From Adiantum capillus-veneris (Eukaryota > Streptophyta > Polypodiopsida > Polypodiales > Pteridaceae): a stretch of 64,000 bases of DNA. Of this stretch, positions 37,468-49,219 are shown piece by piece. The stretch lies in assembly GCA_014529385.2 (NCBI GenBank), contig CM043949.1, positions 148,037,850 to 148,101,849 on the forward strand. Reading direction: 5' to 3'. The translations under genes and the position numbers were made by a program. Every line of letters starts with the position of its first letter. Positions within the stretch are counted from its first letter, which is position 1. A model generated the notes under the pieces. That model was given only the letters and a program-made list of their open reading frames with translations, was not told the origin of the DNA and ran no database searches.

Positions 37468-38545
37468 GTTTTTGTTTTTGATTTTTCTGCTAATTGAAAA
37501 TGATTTTGCAAAACATACCTTCATAAGGCATTGGAATCGATGTGGTCTAAAACTTTGCAGAGGAAAGTTTTTTCAAATTCTGCACCGATTTTGAGTTATC
37601 GTTCGCGGACTGTGTACATACTTGAAAAGCAACTTTCTCTTTTTGATTTTGATTTTTTTGCTAATTGAAAACGATTTTGCAGAAACTACCCGCGAAGGGC
37701 ATCTGAATCAATATGGTCTACAACTTTACTTAACAAAGATTTTTCAAATTCTGCACCTATTTCGAGTTATCGTTCGCGGACTGCGTACATACCTGAAAAG
37801 AAACTTTCACTTTTTGTTTTTCATTTTTCTGCTAATTGAAAACAATTTTGTAGAAACTACTAGCCAAAAGCAACGGAATTGATGTGGTCTACAACTTTGC
37901 AAAAGACAGCTTTTTCAAATTCTGCCCCGATTTTGAGTTATCGTTCGCGGACTGCGTACATACTTGAAAAGCAACTTTCATTTTATGTTTTTATTTTTTC
38001 TCTTAATTAAAAATGATTTTGCAGAAACTACCAGCGAGAAGCACCGGAATCGATGTGGTCTATAACTTTGCAGAAGAAAGTTTTTTCAAATTTTGCACCG
38101 ATTCTGACTTCGCAGACTGCGTACATGCCTGAAAAGCAAATTCGCTTTTTGTTTTTTATTTTTCTCTTGATTGAAAACGATTTTGCAGAAACTTGTCACT
38201 GATGGCATCGGAATCGCTATGGTCTACAACTTTGTAGAAGAAATTTTTTCCAAATTTTGCAACGATTTTGAGTTATCGTTGGCGGACTGCATACATGTTT
38301 AAAAAGCAACTTTCGCTTTTTGTTTTTGATTTTTCTCCTAATTGACGATTTTGCAGAAACAGCACGTGAAGGTACTGAAATCGATGTGAAACTATTCGCT
38401 TGAGCCATCGGAATCGATGTGGTCTACAACTTTGCAAAAGAAAGTTTCTCTAAATTATGCACCGATTTTGAGTTATCGTCTCGGACTGTGAATATGTTTG
38501 AAAAGCTTTTTTTTTTTTTGCTTTTGATTTTTCTTATAATTGAAA
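37468..38545. repeat. Tandem array of about 170-bp units
   Basis: Six or so diverged copies, marked by GAGTTATCGTTCGCGGACTG or variants at about 37590, 37758, 37929, 38269 and 38466. Each unit also holds CTAATTGAAAACGATTTTGC and ATGTGGTCTACAACTTTGCA. Short ORFs here come from the repeat. Confidence 0.85.
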
Positions 38546-38739
38546 ACTTCTCAATTATATTTTTTCTTCATCAATCATATATTTGTTACTGACGTAACTT
38601 TGCTGCAGAAGCCAGTTACATATCATTTCAGTCGAGCCGTTGACGATCGTCCAAATTCTATCAAGCTACTGTTGGTACATGATCTTTTGTTATATTATAT
38701 ACTTTTTCATTGATCCTCGTATAATTATTCTTCTAGAGA

Positions 38740-39530
38740 TATAGTTTGCGTCGTTTTATTGATATTTTCTCGTTGATACCATAGTGATTTTGATGGTACC
38801 ATGATGATGTTTTGTTAGTAATTTGGTCATGGTGATTTTCGTTGATACCATGATGATATTTCATTGATACCATGATTATTCTCGGTGATGCCATGATGAT
38901 ATTTCGTTGACACCATAGTTATTCCTGGTGATGTCATGATGATATTTCGTTGACACCATAGTTATTCCTGGTGATGTCATGATGATATTTCGTTCACACC
39001 ATGGTTGTTCTCAGTGATGCCATGATGATATTTCGTTCACACCATGGTTGTTCTCAGTGATGCCATGATGATATTTCGTTCACACCATGGTTGTTCTCAG
39101 TGATGCCATGATGATATTTCGTTGATTCCATGGTGATTTTCGTTGATACCATGATGATGTTTAGTTGATACCATGGTTATTCTCGGTGATACCATGATGT
39201 TGTTTCGTTGATACCATGGTTACTCTCCATGATGCCATGATGTTGTTTCGTTGATACAATTATTATTCTTGGTGATATCATGATGTTGTTTCATTGATAC
39301 CATGGTTATTCTCGGTGATACCATGATGTTTTTTCGTATACCATGGTTATTTCTCAGTGATATCATGATGTTGTTTCGTTGATACCATGGTTATTCTTGA
39401 TGATACCATGATGTTGTTTCGTTGATACAATGATTATTCTATGATGCTTTTCGTTGATACCATGATGATTTATTCATTTTTATTGATACAATGATGATAT
39501 TTTGTCAATACTTTGATGATACTCATTGAT
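38740..39530. repeat. Tandem array of about 43-bp units
   Basis: Unit TGATGCCATGATGATATTTC followed by GTT(G/C)A(T/C)ACCATGGTTGTTCTCAG or variants. The three copies at 39015, 39058 and 39101 are almost identical; outer copies are diverged. The array has about 18 copies. Confidence 0.88.
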
Positions 39531-40176
39531 ACCACTACGTTGATAAATATCGTTTTATGTAGTATATACACATGTCATTTGCATCACGTATCATGCATCT
39601 TGTACTTTTTATGTTCTTACTTTATGTCCACATATGTTGTCGTGCATATATATGTTGTGCATTGTGAACATAATTATTTCACTATTGATGCCAATAATTT
39701 TCATGACTATGTTTTTTGAATCTATGATCTATGTAGGATTGATCAAAGAATTGATTTCATGAAGAGAAACTTGGTGAAAATAAAAGATTTATGAAGACAT
39801 GTTTGGTGATGCCATATTGATGACAACATGAAGATATGTTTGGTGATGCGATAGTGATGACAAGCTACATAGCAGATTCATGGAGACACTTCTGATTACG
39901 AGCTAATCGATAGCCTTTACACCTCTTTATTGAACCTTTGTATTCATTATTGTATTTTATAGGATAGGAATAATGTAACTCCTCATAAAACATTCATTGT
40001 AAAAGGAGTGATGTAGCTCTTTATAGAATATTCATTGTAAAAGGCGTGATGTATCTCCTCATGAACATTTGTATAGTCAATGATTTTTATAATATAACGG
40101 TGGGTGTATATAGAGCTATTGGTTTTTCCCTTGATCCCCCAAGGGTTTTTTCATCAACAGTTAGGGACCCTTATTT

Positions 40177-40222
40177 GAGCGGGGATGTTGAGCTTATATG
40201 TGAAGCTACTCAATATATGGCA
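40177..40222 (+). repeat. Purine tract and truncated 3' LTR of the 84-bp-LTR element
   Basis: GAGCGGGGA at 40177-40185 precedes a 37-bp match to the 5' LTR start, ending CAATATATGGC. Similarity stops abruptly at CACCCAGGTACC. Confidence 0.7.
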
Positions 40223-40261
40223 CCCAGGTACCCTCTATATATACATCATCTCATGTGTGTA

Positions 40262-40845
40262 TTCATGGGCAGAGGTGCACTCCACTAGAAGGATCACTAC
40301 CAAAGATGTGGGTGGCTTCATCTTTGAGTGCATCCGTTGCAGGTTTGGTACACCCTTGGAAATCCTATTATATAGAGGGCTTGGATTTTGAGCAGATCTG
40401 GTAGGAGAACAAAATAAAGATCAAGCTTAGGTACTATACTCCTTATTATCCTCAATGTAATGGGCTAATGGAAAATATGAATGGCTTGATTTATAAAATT
40501 ATCACTAAGCAAGTGCATGTACACCCAAAGGATTGGGACAAACACTTAGAGGCAGCACTTTGGGCCTATAGGACATCCTTCAAGACATGTTTGGGGTACA
40601 CTCTTTTTCACCTAGTTTATGGACAAGAGTCTCTTCTTCCCATAGAATTAGAGATAGCAAGTTTGCGAGTTATAAGGGCCTATCATGAGAATGACCAAAA
40701 GAAGAAGGTGGAGCAGTGAATCATTGACTTGGAGCGGCTAAAACTAGACAGAGAATCAACAATTCAACACTATGTTGCACAGGCAAAAAAGCGACAAATG
40801 AAGTTCAACATCCAGCTGATAAAGAAGGACATCAAAGAATTCTCT
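40262..40845 (+). pseudogene. Gypsy integrase remnant (G5)
   Basis: RITTKDVGGFIFECIRCRFG and TPLEIL, then after several frameshifts NGLIYKIITKQVHVHPKDWD, LWAYRTSFKTCLGYTLFHLV and YGQESLLPIELEIASLRV, ending KFNIQLIKKDIKEFSC. The catalytic residues are lost or out of frame. It is cut at 40846 by the LTR of E3 just where the C-terminal domain would begin, so E3 inserted into this older element. Confidence 0.75.
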
Positions 40846-41765
40846 TGTTAGCGGCTCGACACACCCTATGGAAAATGACAGCTCGGCGGAATATTATTTT
40901 TTGTAATTATTCATTTATTGAGAAAAGCCGACATTTCACCTTTGTAAATATTGGGGCTTACAGAAGTTTCCAGATTGTATCCCATTTTTGACATTTAGAT
41001 TGAGTAGATGGTAAAATTGGAACATTAGGGTTTGAGATTGTAAGGTATTTATACCACTTTTGACTTTAATGAAAAAAACCTTTTTCATTTTTTAAAAGTT
41101 CTGTCTGTGAGTGAGCGTACTGTGTACGAGAGAGAGTGAGAGTCTTGACTCTACGCACGCACGGGTGGCTAAAACCGAGTGCCGAGAAGCGCAGCGTGTT
41201 GCCTCTGATGAGAGCTACGCGACAATACCTACATTGCTAACGTACGGTCTGATTTTGCGAGCTCGACCCGCGAGCTTCATCTGATGATTCGGTGAGCATA
41301 CGTTATCCGTTTTTGCATTTCAGCATATTTACGCGTTCGCATTGAGTAGAGCTACACATTCGGCACTTTAGTTTTCAGAAACAATGACGTGCAAATTTGG
41401 ACCAGACATCCTACGTGATTTTGCACCAGGTGTTTAGGGTTGGGATTTTGGTTCATGGACCTTAGGAAGAGTGACTTATTGGTGTTAGTAGGGTCTCCTT
41501 CAAGCTCTCTGGCGTCTCGAGAATGTTTGATGGGTATTTGGCTCTTGGAAGAGTTATAGGAAACCTCCTCTTATGCACTCCTGAAGGCTGTAGCTTACAC
41601 ATTGGGTAGAGACCTATGTAGGAATTAGTCGAGAGTCGGTCGAGTGTAGATTGACACCCTATGCTTGCTTCCACGCACCTGCGGGTCGAGATTTGTCATT
41701 AGCTGAAAAATCTTGTTAGGTGAGTTCTCGTTGTGCTGACGTCCGTCGCAACGTATCCGCCAACA
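40846..41765 (+). repeat. E3 LTR, 920 bp
   Basis: Ends TGTTAGCGG and CCGCCAACA are inverted repeats with one mismatch, followed by one base and the primer site. Confidence 0.78.
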
Positions 41766-41766
41766 T

Positions 41767-41784
41767 TGGCGCCGCTGCCGGGGA
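41767..41784 (+). promoter_or_regulatory. E3 primer binding site
   Basis: TGGCGCCGCTGCCGGGGA, close to the Asp-type primer site of Athila/Tat-like elements. The duplicate is at 44720-44737. Confidence 0.78.
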
Positions 41785-43567
41785 CGAAAACCCTAGGTAG
41801 GTGACCGAGACTAGTCCTTGAGGATAGGGATTCTATGGCTTGCTAGAGTCTCATTTTACATTTAGATAGGATCAGAGGGTGGAGGACTCTCTAGGTCTTA
41901 GAGGGAGTCTAGGGAGCGTGTGTCCGGCCTAGATCCTTTGACTTAGGTAGACTTAGATAGTTTTTAGTCCTTAGTTGAGTTGATGAGTAGGAGTTGGAGT
42001 AGTAGAAGCAGTGAAAGGAGAGCTTGAGAGTCAGGAGAGGCCAAGAAGCAACCAAAACACCAATATCACCATTTCACATGATGAGTAGGAGTAGGGTATG
42101 TAGGACATCATGATTCATGATCTAGAGCACTTCATGCATGATATACTTGATGTTAGGTTCATCACAAGGTTGTAAAAGATGTAAAAGAGTGTTTGAAAAC
42201 TATGAAGTGAAGTTCAAAATTTGTTGTGAGTGTTTCTGAGAGAGCTACAGGGCATCAGGAGCATTTCTGTCACGAAAAAAATAAATTTTAAGCCACGCGA
42301 AATCCTATGCGTAGGATGTCTACAGGCTGATCTGGAGGGAATTTTGAGATTTTGAGTTGACCAGTGTGTTCAGAAGGTAGGTTTTACCCTATTTTCACCT
42401 GGAAAGTGGAAATTTGACCATAATATCTTGATAGGATAAGGCCAGATAGACAGAAATTGCCAGACATCCTACCCAAATTGTGCCAAGGCATTATTTTAAG
42501 ACGAAAACCATAGGCTGGCTGCATGAGCATGATCTGCATGATTTAGTGAGTGCCTGAGAAGGGTTTTATCTCAATTGGGTGAGAAAATTGGGTTCTAAGC
42601 AGACTTTAACATCTTTGACTGAAAAGGGCTAGAATAGCTAAAATTTGGGTCTTTTGAAATCCAAACCAAAATCTAAGCATAGCACTGGGTTGCTGACATC
42701 AAGGGGAAGCTATGGCTCAAGTCTGGCGTCAAACAGGTCAAAAAGACATCCTATGTGTAGTATGTGTTCTGTGTGATTTGGCACTCCAAACCCTGATTTA
42801 AGCATACCAAAGTGATCAGCACCTTAAGGGGAGTCTGTGATTTGCATTTGAAGCCATTTTGAGCAATTCGACATGCTACGTTGTGGTGCTGTGACATGTA
42901 CATAGTGGGAACGCATGCTACAAGATCTATCTTGTAATTTTTTAGATAAATAATTATCTTTCCTATAATGTACATATGCATATTTAAGTATAATAATAAG
43001 CCTTCTATCTCATCCTATTATTTTTCTCAAGGGTAACCTATTCTTACTTTACCATCAGAAAATACTATCGGAAAAGCATCAATAGCTCCGCCTCTTTAAC
43101 TTGGGGCAAAAAGCATTGATTCTTTATTTCTACTATCTCATTATCATCTCACACCCTAGCTAGATCCTATATCTAGGGTAAACTCCAATATATATATATT
43201 CTATGTATTTTTCATATTTTTCTTATATTTCTTTTTAAATAGCTACTAGGAGGGAATCAAATCCTAGTGGGACACTAGGTGGCATGATTTCAAAGATACA
43301 CTTATTTTAATGCATTATTGCAAGCATGATTACAAAAATTTTGCAAGGAGAAATGTCATGCTTTCATATGGCATGAGGTGTCCTTTGGAATCAAATGAAA
43401 GTCTAGGCTAAGGGGACCATAGGAAGACTTTTGTTGCCAGAAATGGACCCTATTTTGATGATTTTTTTACACAAGGTTCCAATCCGAACTGGAAAATGAT
43501 ATTTAAATTAAAATCGTAGATAATGAGCTGAATTTTCTGTCCATATTTTTACTTTTTTATTTGGAGC

Positions 43568-43926
43568 CACGGTTGAGGAGATATGATCAAAATACTGGAC
43601 CCCAGTCTGCCCACATCATGCAGGGACAGCTCATTTCCAACTTTTCCAATTTCTGTTCACACTGGCTCCTCTCTTCTTGTGTAAACCCTTGGGGGTTCCC
43701 TTCACCTATAAAAGGGGACCTCTTCTTCCTTGAAAAGGAACTCAAGCACGGTTGAGGAGATATGATCAAAATACTGGACCCCAGTCTGCCCACATCATGC
43801 AGGGATAGCTCATTTCCAACTTTTCCAATTTCTGTTCACACTGGCTCCTCTCTTCTTGTGTAAACCATTGGGGGTTCCCTTCACCTATAAAAGGGGACCT
43901 CTTCTTCCTTGAAAAGGAACTCAAGC
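43568..43926 (+). repeat. 179-bp direct duplication with TATAAAAGG boxes
   Basis: CACGGTTGAGGAGATATGAT begins at 43568 and 43747. Each unit contains CACCTATAAAAGGGGACC (TATA box at 43707 and 43886). The pair is present again at about 46521-46879. The inverted E3 fragment has only one unit (about 17786-17985). Confidence 0.85.
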
Positions 43927-46900
43927 ATTCAAGCCATTGATGAGATAATTGCACTTAGCCATTAACATAAGCCCAAGCCTACACTTTCCCCTAGAGGAAG
44001 ACTAGCCATTCTTACGCTATCCTTGGAAGATCAACTCTAATCAAAGAAGGTCTTGCACTTGGCATATCAATCAAAGTGGAATTCTCCACTCTTCTTCTCT
44101 CTCCATCAATAATGGTGCCGAAGGGTTTGTCAAGTAAGATGTGTTCTACATTGATGTTTTCTTGATTTCTTGTTGTTTTCTTTTTCATATCTAATCCAAC
44201 ATATATATATATATATATATATGTATCTAATCTCGTCTCGTTAACCAAACCTATCTCTCTCATTCTTAGTAATTCATCCTCTCTACAAATTCTAGGTTTT
44301 CTTTGCTACAGGTACATCTCTCCCCGCAGTATCCTTATTGTCTACGGGCAAGAATAGGGCTTGGGAGGGAAACTTCTCATCTCTTCACTTCTCTCATATC
44401 TACATTTCTCACATACTAGTAGGGTGACTTATTGGTGTTAGTAGGGTCTCCTTCAAGCTCTCTGGTGTCTCGAGAACGTTTGATGGGTATTTGGCTCTTG
44501 GAAGAGTTATAGGAAACCTCCTCTTATGCACTCCTGAAGGCTGTAGCTTACACATTGGGTAGAGACCTATGTAGGAATTAGTCGAGAGTCGGTCGAGTGT
44601 AGATTGACACCCTATGCTTGCTTCCACGCGCCTGCGGGTCGAGATTTGTCATTAGCTGAAAAATCTTGTTAGGTGAGTTCTCGTTGTGCTGACGTCCGTC
44701 GCAACGTATCCGCCAACATTGGCGCCGCTGCCGGGGACGAAAACCCTAGGTAGGTGACCGAGACTAGTCCTTGAGGATAGGGATTCTATGGCTTGCTAGA
44801 GTCTCATTTTACATTTAGATAGGATCAGAGGGTGGAGGACTCTCTAGGTCTTAGAGGGAGTCTAGGGAGCGTGTGTCCGGCCTAGATCCTTTGACTTAGG
44901 TAGACTTAGATAGTTTTTAGTCCTTAGTTGAGTTGATGAGTAGGAGTTGGAGTAGTAGAAGCAGTGAAAGGAGAGCTTGAGAGTCAGGAGAGACCAAGGA
45001 GCAACCAAAACACCAATATCACCATTTCACATGATGAGTAGGAGTAGGGTATGTAGGACATCATGATTCATGATCTAGAGCACTTCATGCATGATATACT
45101 TGATGTTAGGTTCATCACAAGGTTGTAAAAGATGTAAAAGAGTGTTTGAAAACTATGAAGTGAAGTTCAAAATTTGCTGTGAGTGTTTCTGAGAGAGCTA
45201 CAGGGCATCAGGAGCATTTCTGTCACGAAAAAAATAAATTTTAAGCCACGCAAAATCCTATGCGTAGGATGTCTACAGGCTGATCTGGAGGGAATTTTGA
45301 GATTTTGAGTTGACCAGTGTGTTCAGAAGGTAGGTTTTACCCTATTTTCACCTGGAAAGTGGAAATTTGACCATAATATCTTGATAGGATAAGGCCAGAT
45401 AGACAGAAATTGCCAGACATCCTACCCAAATTGTGCCAAGGCATTATTTTAAGACGAAAACCATAGGCTGGCTGCATGAGCATGATCTGCATGATTTAGT
45501 GAGTGCCTGAGAAGGGTTTTATCTCAATTGGGTGAGAAAATTGGGTTCTAAGCAGACTTTAACATCTTTGACTGAAAAGGGCTAGAATAGCTAAAATTTG
45601 GGTCTTTTGAAATCCAAACCAAAATCTAAGCATAGCACTGGGTTGCTGACATCAAGGGGAAGCTATGGCTCAAGTCTGGCGTCAAACAGGTCAAAAAGAC
45701 ATCCTATGTGTAGTATGTGTTCTGTGTGATTTGGCACTCCAAACCCTGATTTAAGCATACCAAAGTGATCAGCACCTTAAGGGGAGTCTGTGATTTGCAT
45801 TTGAAGCCATTTTGAGCAATTCGACATGCTACGCTGTGGTGCTGTGACATGTACATAGTGGGAACGCATGCTACAAGATCTATCTTGTAATTTTTTAGAT
45901 AAATAATTATCTTTCCTATAATGTACATATGCATATTTAAGTATAATAATAAGCCTTCTATCTCATCCTATTATTTTTCTCAAGGGTAACCTATTCTTAC
46001 TTTACCATCAGAAAATACTATCGGAAAAGCATCAATAGCTCCGCCTCTTTAACTTGGGTCAAAAAGCATTGATTCTTTATTTCTACTATCTCATTATCAT
46101 CTCACACCCTAGCTAGATCCTATATCTAGGGTAAACTCCAATATATATATATTCTATGTATTTTTCATATTTTTCTTATATTTCTTTTTAAATAGCTACT
46201 AGGAGGGAATCAAATCCTAGTGGGACACTAGGTGGCATGATTTCAAAGATACGCTTATTTTAATGCATTATTGCAAGCATGATTACAAAAATTTGTCAAG
46301 GAGCAATGTCATGCTTTCATATGGCATGAGGGGTCCTATGGAATCAAATGAAAGTTTAGGCTAAGGGGACCACGGGAAGACTTTTGCTGCCAGAAATGGA
46401 CCCTATTTTGATGATTTTTTTACACAAGGTTCCAATCCGAATTGGAAAATGATTTTTAAATTAAAATCGTAGATAATGAGCTGAATTTTCTGTCCATATT
46501 TTTACTTTTTTATTTGGAGCCATGGTTGAGGAGATATGATCAAAATACTGGACCCCAGTCTGCCCACATCATGCAGGGACAGCTCATTTCCAACTTTTCC
46601 AATTTCTGTTCACACTGGCTCCTCTCTTCTTGTGTAAACCCTTGGGGGTTCCCTTCACCTATAAAAGGGGACCTCTTCTTCCTTGAAAAGGAACTCAAGC
46701 ACGGTTGAGGAGATATGATCAAAATACTGGACCCCAGTCTGCCCACATCATGCAGGGATAGCTCATTTCCAACTTTTCCAATTTCTGTTCACACTGGCTC
46801 CTCTCTTCTTGTGTAAACCATTGGGGGTTCCCTTCACCTATAAAAGGGGACCTCTTCTTCCTTGAAAAGGAACTCAAGCATTCAAGCCATTGATGAGATA

Positions 46901-47381
46901 ATTGCACTTAGCCATTAACATAAGCCCAAGCCTACACTTTCCCCTAGAGGAAGACTAGCCATTCTTACGCTATCCTTGGAAGATCAACTCTAATCAAAGA
47001 AGGTCTTGCACTTGGCATATCAATCAAAGTGGAATTCTCCACTCTTCTTCTCTCTCCATCAATAATGGTGCCGAAGGGTTTGTCAAGTAAGATGTGTTCT
47101 ACATTGATGTTTTCTTGATTTCTTGTTGTTTTCTTTTTCATATCTAATCCAACATATATATATATATATATATATATATGTATCTAATCTCGTCTCGTTA
47201 ACCAAACCTATCTCTCTCATTCTTAGTAATTCATCCTCTCTACAAATTCTAGGTTTTCTTTGCTACAGGTACATCTCTCCCCGCAGTATCCTTATTGTCT
47301 ACGGGCAAGAATAGGGCTTGGGAGGGAAACTTCTCATCTCTTCACTTCTCTCATATCTACATTTCTCACATACTATCCTAG

Positions 47382-47600
47382 ATGAATAACCCACATGATG
47401 ATAATTTCTATCGCTTTCACTATGTACGATCTATTAGAATTAACGTATGGATTAGCCGTAAAATACACTTTCAACAACGTGTTGTGTTTCTCTTTGGTCC
47501 AGAAAGGCTCAATGAAATACTTCTATCACCAGATCCCATCATATTACCTCTCATAGACTATAACTTTTCTTTTGACGTAAGCATAGTTATTTTGCTATGA
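47382..47600 (+). CDS. LORF-A of E3, intact
   Basis: 72 codons plus TGA. Starts MNNPHDDNFYRFH, then IRINVWISRKIHFQQRVV, FGPERLNEILLSP, PIILPLIDY and SFDV. It differs from the inverted copy at 16951-17169 by only a few residues. The stop TGA overlaps the ATG of LORF-B in ATGA (47597-47600). No known domain is recognised. Confidence 0.72.
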   Translation: MNNPHDDNFYRFHYVRSIRINVWISRKIHFQQRVVFLFGPERLNEILLSPDPIILPLIDYNFSFDVSIVILL

Positions 47601-47896
47601 ACCAAGAGGATTTGTACACACAATTAATCCCAATCACTAGACAAAATATATATATTATGGTAAGCACAAAACTACAATTCCAAAGAACAATTCGTAGCCT
47701 ATTTGGTTAGCCAAGATTGAATGCTATTAACTCATCTATTAACCCTTTCATATTACCCATGATACGATATGACCATAGCCTTGATGGTTTCATCTTTGTG
47801 TTATTTTTACATTCTCTTTTGTGTTCTTTCTTTGTGCGTGTGAGTGCAAGAGAGAATGTGTGGGCTTCTTTGATTGTACTTATTTCCAAACCCTAG
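47597..47896 (+). pseudogene. LORF-B of E3, one stop codon
   Basis: Starts MNQEDLYTQLIPITRQ; TAG at 47708-47710 replaces the Gln seen in the inverted copy. After it the frame continues with PRLNAINSSINPFILPMI, RYDHSLD and FIFVLF, then a tail to 47896. G4 carries the same ORF. Confidence 0.62.
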
Positions 47897-48642
47897 TCTT
47901 CATAACTTCTATGGTTTAACTCCTTCATATAGTTTTTGTTGAGTTCTCTCACAAACTCCCACAGCCATAAGCCTGGTGCTTTCCTCGCAAGACCGCAAAT
48001 TTCTCGACAACGCGTAGAATGTCTAATGCATGAAATTGAAGCCAAAAACTGACTATAGGCATAGCAGGGTGTTGTATAGCCTAAGGTAAGCCTCCTAGTC
48101 AATTTTGGCCCAAATTGGAGTTGATTTGACTGGTCAGACCAACATCAGGCTGCTGGAAGAGATTTCTGATCCATTGACCATCTTATGAGCGTCCAAATCA
48201 AAAAGTAAAAACAAATATGGACTTAGCAAACCAAGGAGAGTCTATAGTGCAAAAACCCGTCAAAATAGAGTAGGAGACATCCCTACGTGTAGGATGTTTA
48301 CAAAGGCTTAGTGAAGAGAAAATTTGACTGAGGACAAACAATGATGTTCCAAAACTTCTTTCAGAAGAGAATTTGGACATTATTTGACCTTTTGACAGAA
48401 CAAAGACGGAATTAAGACTTTTCATGTAAATTGACCAACATCCGAGGGAAGTACAGTTCCAGATTAGCAGACCTAATCCAGAACATCATAAGTGTATAAA
48501 TACAGTAGTGAGGACACCTGTGCAAATCAAAACTCAGAGGATAGAATTGTGAGGAGAATGGGGCCCCTATTTATACCCTGGCAGCTTGCCGTTCTACAAA
48601 GCGGGACCGCCAGGGCCGCAGTCCTCCGAGTATCTGAGGTAT

Positions 48643-48661
48643 CCCGCCGGGGCCCGGCGGG
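48643..48661. other. GC-rich perfect hairpin
   Basis: CCCGCCGG-GGC-CCGGCGGG, an 8-bp all-GC stem with a 3-base loop, within a local GC-rich island in AT-rich surroundings. Confidence 0.7.
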
Positions 48662-48826
48662 CAGAGAAGATATCCGGGCGGGCAAATCTCATCGAGCCTC
48701 CCGTCTTCTTCTAGTAACCATGCCAATTTTTGTGAATGTGAAGACTTGTGAATTGAGAATTTTGTTAATCAACAGTGTGATTAGAGGAAAAAACATGTCA
48801 TCACGTGAATTTGAAATCCATAGAGA

Positions 48827-49087
48827 TGATAATGAGATAGTAGAAAGAAGGAACCAATGCTTTATGCCCCAAGTTATAGAAGCGGAGCTATTGATTCTTT
48901 TTCCATAGTACTTTTTGACAGTAAAGTAAGAATATGTTACCCTTGAGATAAATAATAGTATGAGATAGAATGCATATTATTATACTTAGATATACATATG
49001 TACATTATAGGAAATATACTTATGTATCTAGAAAGTTGCAAGATAGATTTTCTGGCATTTGTTCCCACTATATAGGTGTCATAGCAC
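48827..49087 (-). repeat. Inverted copy of E3 leader segment
   Basis: GAGATGATAATGAGATAGTA, AAGCGGAGCTATTGAT, GTTACCCTTGAGA and TACATTATAGGAAA match the complement of 42896-43155 with about 15 percent differences. Confidence 0.75.
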
Positions 49088-49219
49088 GACACCCACCCCC
49101 TCTAATCCTGCACATCCTCTGGTATGTACCACATATGATTTTCTACAGTTTCAATTCCCTTGTAGATATTCCATGATTTTATCTTCATTGATAGTTCAAA
49201 CGCTTTATCTTCACTCTGA

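Larger units (their letters stand above)
37367..40222 (+). mobile_element. Non-coding LTR element with 84-bp LTRs (TRIM/LARD-like), 3' truncated
   Basis: The 5' LTR 37367-37450 starts TGTTGA and ends TCAACA, perfect inverted ends. The initiator-Met primer site follows directly. The 3' LTR begins at 40186 and matches the first 36 bp of the 5' LTR with two differences (TGTTGAGCTTATATGTGAAG), then is cut at about 40222. A purine tract GAGCGGGGA precedes it. The 2.7-kb interior has no gag or pol, only two tandem-repeat arrays. The target duplication cannot be checked because the right end is missing. Confidence 0.75.
41471..47375 (+). repeat. 2.95-kb tandem duplication in E3
   Basis: 41471-44418 and 44424-47375 are nearly identical, period 2953 at the left end. 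The junction TACTA-GTAGGG-TGACTT has a few filler bases. Each copy carries the last roughly 295 bp of the LTR, the primer site and the full leader. The few differences imply a recent event. Confidence 0.93.
40846..48013 (+). mobile_element. LTR element E3 with tandemly duplicated LTR end and leader
   Basis: LTR 40846-41765, primer site 41767, leader of about 2.6 kb, then a second copy of LTR end (44424-44718), primer site (44720) and leader to 47375, followed by LORF-A and LORF-B at 47382-47896. No gag or pol and no 3' LTR are seen in the window, so it is an incomplete copy or its body has been lost. The same leader and LORF segment occurs inverted at 16541-24366. Leader fragments also appear inverted at 48827-49087. 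Confidence 0.7.
48014..49219. other. Unassigned region with E3-like leader fragments
   Basis: 48014-48500 resembles retroelement leader and carries the palindromic GACATCCCTACGTGTAGGAT motif (48276). 48505-48715 is unusually GC-rich. 48827-49087 is the reverse complement of the E3 leader near 42896-43155. No gene is seen. Confidence 0.5.

Noticed and set aside
38740-39530. Regular 43-bp repeats considered as a CRISPR-like array
   Set aside because: Repeats are directly adjacent with no unique spacers, inside a plant retroelement, and no cas genes are present.
40262-41765. Integrase fragment G5 read as the 3' end of E3 followed by its 3' LTR
   Set aside because: The integrase is cut mid-domain at 40846, the LTR is followed by a primer site and leader as a 5' LTR would be, and no clean purine tract precedes it. 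A shared tandem LTR cannot be fully excluded.
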